Position numbers and translations under genes: made by a program. From Bacteroidaceae bacterium (GTDB lineage: Bacteria; Bacteroidota; Bacteroidia; Bacteroidales; Bacteroidaceae), in NCBI GenBank assembly GCA_017535725.1, contig JAFXTO010000011.1, positions 1-47,316 of the forward strand: a stretch of DNA of 47,316 nt, read 5' to 3'. The notes beneath the pieces are model-generated. The model did no database searches and was not told the origin of the DNA. It was given only the letters and a program-made list of their open reading frames with translations. The stretch's first letter is position 1. Every line of letters starts with the position of its first letter. This document shows, in pieces, positions 1 to 5,732 of the stretch.

Positions 1-567
1 GGCAACATTCAGAACATCGGCTTCCTCTGCATAGATGATGTTGGCCTGCTCGCGTGTCACCTCCTCAGGTATGAGGTGGCTCTTGATTGCATCGGTATGA
101 ATGCGGTAGTTGATCTTCGACAGTTCGCGCTTCGCCGACCATGCAAGTTGCTTCTGTTCGTCAGCCTTAAGACGTTGGAACTCGCGAACAACATAGACTT
201 TGAATTCCGGACTAATCCACATAGCGAATTCGAAGGCAATGTCTTTATGGGCGTAAGTGCCGCCATACCTTCCAGCTTTTGCCTGCAAAGAAATTGCGCC
301 TGTACGAGCCACAAATTCTTTGACACTAATTTTGAAGCTGTTTAGACCAGCTTGATTTCTAATTGTGGCGAATTCGCCATAATTAAAATTGGGATTGTAA
401 ATACGCTCCCACACGCCAAGGAACTCCATTGTATTACGATTGCGGAGCCAGTCTGTCACAAAGAAATCACCATCCTTGGCCTTCAGCATATCAGTAATGC
501 AGATATAATCCTCACCCTTTATAATTGAGACCGATATCTCTGTGTCTTGAACTATTATCTTTGCCAT
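1..567 (-). CDS. KilA-N domain protein, C-terminus beyond window
   Basis: The frame is open from ATG at 567 to the window edge (189 codons, no stop), so the protein is partial. It starts MAKIIVQDTEISVS and carries a full KilA-N domain: DYICITDMLKAKDGDF (about 20-35), WLRNRNTMEFLGVWE (about 40-54), NPNFNYGEF, NQAGLNSF, GRYGGTYAHKDIAFEFAMW and a REFQRLKADE helix. KilA-N is a DNA-binding domain of phage and mobile-element proteins, often linked to antirepressors. AAAGGA lies 4 bases before the ATG. Two matching dyads lie 67-147 bases upstream and could be its binding sites (inference). Neighbours are decayed defence or mobile genes, consistent with a prophage or island remnant. The family call is firm; the role is not. 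Confidence 0.88.
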   Translation of the reverse strand, partial: MAKIIVQDTEISVSIIKGEDYICITDMLKAKDGDFFVTDWLRNRNTMEFLGVWERIYNPNFNYGEFATIRNQAGLNSFKISVKEFVARTGAISLQAKAGRYGGTYAHKDIAFEFAMWISPEFKVYVVREFQRLKADEQKQLAWSAKRELSKINYRIHTDAIKSHLIPEEVTREQANIIYAEEADVLNVA

Positions 568-633
568 ATCCTTTCATGTTATAGAATTCTAGTTATTTCG
601 ACGACATTAACAATACCTTAATTCCCTTTTTCC

Positions 634-714
634 AATTTGGCGGACGATGACCGCCGAATTCCAGATACTTAGTTATCAGCCGATTGTAATTTGGCAGTTG
701 TCAACCGCCAAATT
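634..714. promoter_or_regulatory. Pair of identical-architecture dyads (possible operator)
   Basis: Two inverted repeats share one design: 10-bp arms around a 7-nt spacer. Dyad 1 is AATTTGGCGG (634-643) and CCGCCGAATT (651-660). Dyad 2 is AATTTGGCAG (688-697) and CCGCCAAATT (705-714). Each has a single imperfect position, and the centres are 54 bp apart. They lie upstream of the KilA-N start at 567. An operator for that protein or a relative is an inference; two RNA hairpins are the alternative. Confidence 0.5.
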
Positions 715-865
715 GAAGAGGCACCAAAAATGAGCAATTGGGTATTGGTTCTATCGATGTAAGCCAGTTACGGGCCGTGAGCGAAAGGTTCACAGCGTGT
801 GCAGCTTGCGCTTGAAGTACGTCCTGCACCTGATTGATATGTCCTACTAATGATTCGAAGTTCAT
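701..865 (-). pseudogene. Remnant of DUF1016 (YhcG-type) nuclease gene, N-terminus only
   Basis: From ATG at 865 the minus strand reads MNFESLVGHINQVQDVLQ, then QAAHAVNLSLTARNWL. This is the well-conserved start of DUF1016 N-terminal domain proteins (PD-(D/E)XK family, often near restriction systems), normally about 330-370 aa. After ARNWL the expected GYYIVEFEQ-like continuation is replaced by unrelated residues and a stop at 701, leaving 54 codons. The join follows residue 35, and the stop lies in the second AATTTGGCGG dyad. It is a deletion or rearrangement scar with its start intact. No catalytic part remains in the window. Confidence 0.8.
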
Positions 866-929
866 AATTGGACGTTGTTTCGATGGTACTAACTATTCAT
901 CTACGCCCTACATCAGGGCTTTTTCAGCA

Positions 930-963
930 CAAATATAGTGATTATTTCACTTTTGTGTGCAAA
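930..963 (-). promoter_or_regulatory. Probable promoter of the DUF1016 remnant
   Basis: On the minus strand there is a -7 box TATATTTG (937-930) and a TTTG -33 element (963-960) with a 22-nt spacer, slightly longer than the usual 19-21. It precedes the ATG at 865 and suggests the remnant could still be transcribed. Confidence 0.45.
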
Positions 964-1101
964 AAAGAGGAGAAAAGATTGATGGATGGGAGAAAAACGA
1001 AATGTTTTTCAGGAAACTTAGCTCATAGCACAACTTACATCTTACGCTAATGGAATTCGCAATCTCAAATGCATAGAACAAAGGCACCTTTCACCTATGA
1101 G

Positions 1102-1410
1102 TTATAGCTTCTCTATGTCTTCGGCACTAAGGCCTGTATATTTCTCTATTAGTTCCACAGTCATACCATCAGCCTTCATCTTTCGAGCGGTATTCTGTTT
1201 TTCTTCTTCGCGACCTTCTTCGCGGCCTTGTGCAAGACTCTTCTTGATGGCCGTCTTCATCACACTATAGTTGTCCCAGAACACCTTCCTGCTCTCCTCA
1301 TATTCCCAGCGCTTTGCTTCTGAATATCGTGCTATCTCGGCCTGCTCGAACAGCTTCTTGAAGCCGAAATCGGTATATGGGTTTATGTATCTTTCACTTC
1401 CTTCTGGCAT
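1102..1410 (-). pseudogene. Internally deleted Rpn-family (PD-(D/E)XK transposase-like) gene
   Basis: The 102-aa frame joins the two ends of an Rpn-family nuclease. The N-terminus RYINPYTDFGFKKLF (residues about 7-21) is the typical opening of full-length proteins of about 300 aa. It runs straight into the typical C-terminal tail: EQAEIARYSEAKRWEYEES, an Arg/Glu-rich coiled segment REEGREEEKQ, and MKADGMTVELIEKYTGLS. The roughly 200 residues between them, with the nuclease core, are absent. The shared KLF(E) sequence at the junction suggests recombination over a short similarity. The frame stays open, so a short DNA-binding-like peptide could still be made. A TATATTTG -7 box lies at 1489-1482. 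Confidence 0.78.
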
Positions 1411-1560
1411 AACGCTTCGTTTTAATACGATAAGATGTGCCGACCGTCAACTGGGATGACTCACGATGGAGAAATCCGCTGCAAATATAAGGAGATTCTA
1501 TGAAACAGAAGCACAAAGGCAATAAATAATGTGCCTATAGTGACCAAAAAGTGATTTTTT

Positions 1561-1593
1561 ACACAAATTTATCACGAATGACTCCACGAATTA
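1561..1593 (+). repeat. Left copy of direct repeat flanking the toxin-antitoxin pair
   Basis: The 33-nt segment containing ATTTATCACGAATGA recurs at 2591-2623 in the same orientation with four mismatches. The copies lie on either side of pemK and its antitoxin. The rest of 1411-1762 shows no gene. Confidence 0.6.
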
Positions 1594-1762
1594 TCAAGAA
1601 TTATTGCTGCGCATAGAAATAGAGATTAAAAGTATCCTCACGGGCACTCGTGAATAGAAAATCTCGTCACTTCGTCACATTCTAATAGAATCTATTGTAG
1701 CCCAATAAATACTTTGTGACGATGACCGTGACGGAGTGTTACGTAATGACAAAAGCTGATAA

Positions 1763-2104
1763 TCAGAATATGGATTCAATGATTTTATCAACAATCTCGT
1801 TAAAATAAACCTCTTTGATAGCCCCAAGCCGACGAACGACATCTCGTTCGACATAGCCTGCAATAATCTGACACTTTACAAGACTGGGCTTCGCAAAAGT
1901 ATGCCCAATAATCATCTCGTCTGTTAAAGGGTATGAATATTGTGGATTTAACCAATCGTTGGACGTGATAAGCACGAGATAAAACATTCCATCTTCCGCC
2001 TCCTGTAACTCGTCATTCGAAACGATAATTGCAGGATGCGGCTTGAAAGTGCCATCAGGGAAGAGGAAGCTGACTTCTACGATATCTCTTTGATGATATT
2101 TCAT
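1763..2104 (-). CDS. PemK/MazF-family toxin
   Basis: A 113-aa protein matching the type II toxin PemK/MazF family, which are usually ribosome-dependent or free mRNA endoribonucleases with an SH3-like barrel. Family hallmarks are an N-terminal RDIVEVSFLFPDGTFKPHP (residues about 6-24, beta1-beta2 with Pro-rich loop), AIIVSNDEL (the V(I)S motif), YLVLITSND, and SLVKCQIIAGYVERDV, where the conserved Lys/Cys strand precedes the C-terminal helix. The start ATG overlaps the antitoxin stop by four bases (2101-2104), giving translational coupling. Length is normal for the family and nothing is broken. Target specificity cannot be read from sequence. Confidence 0.88.
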   Translation of the reverse strand: MKYHQRDIVEVSFLFPDGTFKPHPAIIVSNDELQEAEDGMFYLVLITSNDWLNPQYSYPLTDEMIIGHTFAKPSLVKCQIIAGYVERDVVRRLGAIKEVYFNEIVDKIIESIF

Positions 2105-2310
2105 ACGTAACGTGCAATGATGTTGGCCATTGATTTCTTTGAATGTGTAAGAAATGCTTGCATTTCTGCACGATGTGTTGCAACTTCTTCGGGAGTTGGC
2201 TCCTCCAGAATGATTTCTTTTTCTATAAAAAGTCCAGTAGCTAAAAGTGCGGCGAGTTTTCGCCGGGCAAGCGCATTATTAGGATTATATTCTAATGTAA
2301 CCGTACACAT
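2101..2310 (-). CDS. Antitoxin partner of PemK/MazF toxin
   Basis: A 69-aa protein directly upstream of, and overlapping, the toxin. It opens MCTVTLEYNPNNALARRKL, the form of small Bacteroidota antitoxins, with a predicted N-terminal beta strand and helix (dimerisation or DNA binding), then an acidic segment EKEIILEEPTPEEVATH. Antitoxin-first order and coupling fit a type II module in which the antitoxin neutralises the toxin and represses the operon. It has its own good promoter at 2339-2369. Family assignment rests on context and the N-terminal pattern. Confidence 0.78.
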   Translation of the reverse strand: MCTVTLEYNPNNALARRKLAALLATGLFIEKEIILEEPTPEEVATHRAEMQAFLTHSKKSMANIIARYV

Positions 2311-2338
2311 AATGTCATTTATCTATGGTTTTTCGCCG

Positions 2339-2369
2339 CAAAAGTAGGAATAAGTCGGGAATCGACAAA
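2339..2369 (-). promoter_or_regulatory. Promoter of the toxin-antitoxin operon
   Basis: Minus-strand -7 box TACTTTTG (2346-2339) and -33 TTTG (2369-2366) are separated by 19 nt, an excellent match to the Bacteroidota consensus. The predicted start is about 25 bases upstream of the antitoxin ATG at 2310. Confidence 0.75.
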
Positions 2370-2590
2370 GAAAATCAGCAGAAAAGTGATGTCGAAGGGT
2401 CATTATGCACCGAAAGAGGTCTTTTTTATAAGGTTTTTGTCAAAGAGGTTTGTAAATAACTTGCGAGAATCGAAGAAATGAAAAAAAGTTGACGCAAAAA
2501 CTATCCGATCATTCCGATACATTCCGATCAGAAGATAATTGTGAGAAAAACGAATTGCGGCTGAGTTGTTGGCGTGACGGATTCATCTTC

Positions 2591-2623
2591 ACATGAATTT
2601 ATCACGAATGAGTCCACAAATTA
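2591..2623 (+). repeat. Right copy of direct repeat flanking the toxin-antitoxin pair
   Basis: Second copy of the 33-nt repeat at 1561-1593, with four mismatches and the same orientation. Confidence 0.6.
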
Positions 2624-2684
2624 ATCATAAATTAAGGGACGAAACCAGCAGGGAGCGTTGGGAAATAGACACAGGAGGGCGGAC

Positions 2685-2704
2685 CGTTTGACTAATGTCA
2701 AACG
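2685..2704. repeat. Short perfect hairpin CGTTTGAC/GTCAAACG
   Basis: Perfect 8-bp inverted repeat with a TAAT loop, directly before the 22-bp tandem array. There is no T-run after it, so it is not a convincing terminator. Confidence 0.5.
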
Positions 2705-2709
2705 ATTCA

Positions 2710-2797
2710 CACGTCCGTACGTGTTTGCGTTCACGTACATACGTGGTTGCGTTCACGTCCGTACGTGTTTGGGATTACGTCCGTACGTGTTCAATGA
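2710..2797 (+). repeat. Four-unit 22-bp tandem array (CACGTCCGTACGTG core)
   Basis: Units start at 2710, 2732, 2754 and 2776. The shared core is ACGTCCGTACGTG followed by TTTGCGT-like sequence. The core has inverted ACGT half-sites, and the 22-bp spacing is close to two helical turns. Unit 4 diverges at its end. No coding frame spans it. Confidence 0.8.
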
Positions 2798-3122
2798 AAC
2801 GTAGGGATGTGCCTGGAGTGACGAAGGTAATTATTTGGTGAGGAAGTGACGAAACTTACTTTAGTTTATTCAAAAAACTATCCGATCATTCCGATACATT
2901 CCGATACTTTTGCACATTTTATCGGAATGTATCGGAATGATCGGATAGTTTTTGCGTCAACTTTTTCAAAATTTGAAGTTGCATTTACGTATAGACGTGT
3001 AGCTTGAAGGCCCAAGGGACTTCAAGCATAAGAAAAGGAACATAAAGGGAAGAGATCCATAACTTACGAGCATAAGATAAGATTCGCATCATGAAGCGGT
3101 GACAGATGCACATTTCTTACTG

Positions 3123-3158
3123 ACCGACACAATCTGTCGGTGAATATCAATACCTTTG
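3123..3158 (+). promoter_or_regulatory. Promoter with overlapping palindrome upstream of the lipoprotein gene
   Basis: A -7 box TACCTTTG is at 3151-3158. Where the -33 TTTG should be there is a 7-bp palindrome, ACCGACA (3123-3129) and TGTCGGT (3135-3141), with a 5-nt spacer. A regulator binding the dyad in place of a standard -33 contact is an inference. Confidence 0.55.
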
Positions 3159-3184
3159 CAGTTACATTACTAAACCCACAACGT

Positions 3185-3583
3185 ATGAAAAAGAAAATTT
3201 GCCTACTCTTGACATTGTTATCAATCCTTTTCAGCTCTTGCCATCAGGACAATCCACAGTATGAATACAAGATTCTGCAACTAAAAAGCGCAATCGATGA
3301 ACACATGACAGAGGATTTCCAGCCTTCGAAGTTCGATGATCCTACGCGTACGCTTAATCGTATGGCCAGTGAGGGCTGGACCCTCGACCACGTCTACACG
3401 GTCGTAGGCACCACCTACCCCAACCTTTCCACAGACAAAATGCACGTCGGCGGAATCCGTAGCAACACCAAAACACATTGCGTCTACTTTATTTTCAAAA
3501 GAAGAAGAATAGCAGGGACGAAAGAAGTGCAGGAAATGGAAACCATTAACGAGTATTCCATACCATTTACGGTGACGGAGTGA
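3185..3583 (+). CDS. Predicted lipoprotein with DUF4177-like fold
   Basis: The start at 3185 is chosen because MKKKICLLLTLLSILFSSC is a clean lipoprotein signal with the lipobox Cys at residue 19; the frame opens at 3140 but the extra residues do not help. The mature part of about 113 aa has the DUF4177-like pattern: YEYKILQL near the N-terminus, LNRMASEGWTLDHVYTV in the middle and YFIFKRRR near the end. DUF4177 proteins are small and mostly uncharacterised. It is predicted to be anchored in the outer or inner membrane. It stands alone behind its own promoter, at the edge of the accessory region. Confidence 0.72.
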   Translation: MKKKICLLLTLLSILFSSCHQDNPQYEYKILQLKSAIDEHMTEDFQPSKFDDPTRTLNRMASEGWTLDHVYTVVGTTYPNLSTDKMHVGGIRSNTKTHCVYFIFKRRRIAGTKEVQEMETINEYSIPFTVTE

Positions 3584-3608
3584 GTTAAAAAAAAGTAAAT
3601 CTCATCAG

Positions 3609-3645
3609 TTTATTTTTAAGAACAAAATAATAATGATTACTTTTG
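3609..3645 (+). promoter_or_regulatory. Probable promoter of the zinc-ribbon/nuclease operon
   Basis: A -7 box TACTTTTG is at 3638-3645, 34 bases before the ATG at 3679. A T-rich GTTTATT at about 3608-3614 sits where the -33 element should be, though it is not an exact TTTG. Confidence 0.6.
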
Positions 3646-3678
3646 TACTGTAATAACAATAAAAAAGCTCAATAACAC

Positions 3679-3828
3679 ATGGTAGAATCTAACGGAACCA
3701 TCTTCTGCCCCATGTGCGGCAGCTACAACATTCTGTATGACTTCGGCGTACTGATATGCCAGGATTGCCAATGGACGTGGGAGCCGGATGAAGAAGAAGA
3801 ACAAGTGATTATAAACGAACTATATTGA
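3679..3828 (+). CDS. Zinc-ribbon microprotein (49 aa)
   Basis: A short frame with two Cys pairs: FCPMCGSYN (Cys10, Cys13) and ICQDCQWTW (Cys28, Cys31), 14 residues between the pairs, then an acidic tail EPDEEEEQ. This is a classic C4 zinc ribbon, similar to the N-terminal ribbon of PhnA/YjdM-type proteins but lacking their second domain. It follows the TACTTTTG box and ends 28 bases before the next gene, so it is probably the first gene of the operon that ends with the predicted nuclease. A metal-stabilised protein- or nucleic-acid-binding role is inferred only from the fold. Confidence 0.7.
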   Translation: MVESNGTIFCPMCGSYNILYDFGVLICQDCQWTWEPDEEEEQVIINELY

Positions 3829-3856
3829 ATTATGAATTAGAATAATAATAATACTT

Positions 3857-4231
3857 ATGGGAAAAAAGAAAGTTAATATTTATGAACCTTTCTGGAGATC
3901 TATTCTAAATGACATTCTAGAATGTATTGAAGACGGAGGCGATGACTTAGAAATAAAGAGGAAGACGTTTGAATCTTATGGTGGTGAACGTACTTCATCT
4001 GGATATGACTTCTCTATAAATTATGAAAATGGGGATTTAACTCTTTATGGGAATTCTTCATTACATTCTTCCGCCGTAGCCAGAGACCTTAACAATGTTC
4101 TGTCTAGTAGCTTGATCTTTAAAAAATTGGCAACTGGAAAACGAATTCATTTTCGTTGCAAGCAGGATAGAATGGATAAATCCCAATATCTTTTATGTAT
4201 AGAAGTAAATACTATTGACTATGGAGTATAA
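3857..4231 (+). CDS. Unknown protein A of the nuclease operon
   Basis: A 124-aa protein with no family I recognise. It has a Lys-rich start (MGKKKVNIYEPFW), an acidic helix, then an alternating pattern suggesting beta strands (GYDFSINYENGDLTLYGN) and a C-terminal SSLIFKKLATGKRIHFRCK segment. No signal peptide or membrane segment is visible. The sequence is AT-rich compared with the rest of the window. Its end overlaps the next gene by 11 bases (4221-4231), so the two are likely coupled and may act together. Confidence 0.7.
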   Translation: MGKKKVNIYEPFWRSILNDILECIEDGGDDLEIKRKTFESYGGERTSSGYDFSINYENGDLTLYGNSSLHSSAVARDLNNVLSSSLIFKKLATGKRIHFRCKQDRMDKSQYLLCIEVNTIDYGV

Positions 4232-5003
4232 AATAAAACATATATTAGCGACACAATTAATCAATGATTGGAGTTTAAAGGAAATGCTAGATGATATTGA
4301 TCGGATCAGCATCCTGACAATTCCAACTGATATTGCTAATTATATTCAGACAAAACAGTGGACTCAGGCTCTGACATATTTCAGTTCTTTGGAAGAAAAT
4401 GAAAAATATGATGATGAACGCCGTTTAATAGCCCTTTGGATAGCTAATCGATTGAGGCACAAAATCCGAAGCGAGGAAGAGGAGAGAATACAAAAAATGT
4501 TAGAAAAGAAAGAACAAGAAGAGGATGAACAATGGCAGAAGGAGGCAGAAGAAAGGAACGCTGCCAATGAGAACGCTATGGAAATAAGGAAAAAGACACA
4601 TTCTCAATGGACAAAGTCAACCCAAGAGGAATGTAACCAATTGTTGTTTGATTACGTTTGGGAAAATTTCCCTCTCCTAAAGAACGGTTATGATAGGAGT
4701 ATTTTTTCAAGCGCTCTATATAGCTATCGTTTTGATTCTAAATTTGATTATTACAGATTATCAACGGAAGCTCGAACAAAATATGATCAAGCTGTCGCAT
4801 ATGTGGAGACTGAAATTCGCAGACTCTTTGACGAATTCCAGAAAAATAATATAGAACAATGGATAGTAGACCTCAAGAAATGGATGATGGAACATGGTTT
4901 AAAAAAGTATACCAAAGGAACCATAATTTCTTTTTTTAAGGACAAGAAATTGAAAGTCTCAGAATTAACAATTGAAACTATCAGAGTTCAAGTAAACAAA
5001 TAG
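4221..5003 (+). CDS. Unknown protein B of the nuclease operon, central coiled coil
   Basis: Start ATG at 4221 is chosen; a TTG at 4215 is possible but weaker. The 260-aa product has an N-terminal helical domain (about 1-70), a strongly charged Glu/Lys/Gln segment (about 75-120, for example EEEERIQKMLEKKEQEEDEQ) predicted to be a coiled coil, then a helical C-terminal half with WENFPLLKNGYD and IEQWIVDLKKWMMEHG. No catalytic motif, signal peptide or membrane segment is seen. It overlaps protein A and ends 15 bases before the nuclease gene. A sensor, scaffold or partner of the nuclease is plausible but only inferred. Confidence 0.7.
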   Translation: MEYKIKHILATQLINDWSLKEMLDDIDRISILTIPTDIANYIQTKQWTQALTYFSSLEENEKYDDERRLIALWIANRLRHKIRSEEEERIQKMLEKKEQEEDEQWQKEAEERNAANENAMEIRKKTHSQWTKSTQEECNQLLFDYVWENFPLLKNGYDRSIFSSALYSYRFDSKFDYYRLSTEARTKYDQAVAYVETEIRRLFDEFQKNNIEQWIVDLKKWMMEHGLKKYTKGTIISFFKDKKLKVSELTIETIRVQVNK

Positions 5004-5018
5004 AAAATCGTCACTAAT

Positions 5019-5732
5019 ATGAAAATAGTTACTCGAAACATAAACCATAACAGGGCATCAAACAGCTATAAAGTCGACCTTCGCGGGCGGCATGATGACG
5101 AGGATTGTACAGTCTTAGTCAACGATGAAGGACTGGAATATACATTCATTTTTAAGGCAAAACAACTTATGGGGTGGAAAAGTCTTCATTTCACATATTT
5201 AGATGGGCAAATTGTTTGGAAATCTGTCAAGCCCCAAACACAGATTCCTTCAACACAAACTAAAGAAAGAAAAGATGTAACGTCTTATTCCCCAATGAAA
5301 ACCCAGTCTAATGGCCGAAAGGATTCTGACGAAACATACGTTATAGATTTGTGTGACGAAGTACTTAAACTACAAGCTTCGCGTCAGCACACTTTCCCAT
5401 TTTTAGTTGGAGATGGAGCGCGTCCTCGACGGCTCCCGGTTGACGCATACTATGAGCCACTTAAATTAGTTGTAGAATATCGTGAGTTGCAACATACCGT
5501 GGCTGTTCCTTTCTTTGATAAGCCAGATAAGAAGACCGTAAGTGGGGTTCCGCGAGGAGAGCAAAGGGCGCTTTACGATAATAAGCGACGCAACGTCTTG
5601 CCGAAACATGGAATTAACCTTGTTGAGATTTCCTATTTTGATTTTACTTATGAAGGTAAAAATAAACGACTTGTTCGGAATAGGGAAGCAGATTTAGATG
5701 TCGTCCTAAATAAGTTGTCAGCATTCTTGTGA
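5019..5732 (+). CDS. Predicted VSR/DUF559-like (PD-(D/E)XK fold) nuclease
   Basis: A 237-aa protein in two parts. Residues 1-70 look like a small beta-rich domain, followed by a polar linker (about 71-100). The C-terminal half has the pattern of the VSR/DUF559 endonuclease superfamily: LPVDAYY (Asp142), VVEYRELQHT (Glu153, Glu156, Gln158, His159), then RGEQRALYDNKRRNVLPKHG (residues 179-198) and LVEISYFDF. This mirrors D-x10-E...QH and YD-xxR-xx-L-xxxG-xx-L in that group. It is the last gene of an AT-rich operon, and its TGA abuts the stop of the WYL regulator on the other strand. DNA cleavage is inferred; the target is unknown. Confidence 0.68.
   Translation: MKIVTRNINHNRASNSYKVDLRGRHDDEDCTVLVNDEGLEYTFIFKAKQLMGWKSLHFTYLDGQIVWKSVKPQTQIPSTQTKERKDVTSYSPMKTQSNGRKDSDETYVIDLCDEVLKLQASRQHTFPFLVGDGARPRRLPVDAYYEPLKLVVEYRELQHTVAVPFFDKPDKKTVSGVPRGEQRALYDNKRRNVLPKHGINLVEISYFDFTYEGKNKRLVRNREADLDVVLNKLSAFL

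Larger units (their letters stand above)
2483..2966. repeat. Three copies of a CATTCCGATA-type repeat, two forming a 33-bp hairpin
   Basis: Copy A (2483-2528) and copy C (2921-2966, opposite strand) match over 46 bases. Copy B (2873-2905, same strand as A) pairs perfectly with C (2921-2953), giving a 33-bp stem and a 15-nt loop (2906-2920). Each copy contains the 10-mer ATTCCGATAC in near-tandem (TCCGATC-ATTCCGATAC-ATTCCGAT). The block fills the gene-free stretch 2370-3120. There is no transposase or coding frame, so it resembles a non-autonomous or protein-binding repeat. Confidence 0.85.

Noticed and set aside
904-924. GCCCT/AGGGC hairpin followed by TTTTTC, terminator-like on the plus strand
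   Set aside because: The stem is only 5 bp and no plus-strand gene precedes it.
868-1050. 60-aa plus-strand frame in the gap between DUF1016 and Rpn remnants
   Set aside because: No recognisable domain, and it runs through the promoter region of the DUF1016 remnant.
2685-2797. CRISPR-like array at the 22-bp repeats
   Set aside because: Units are adjacent with no spacers and no cas genes are present.
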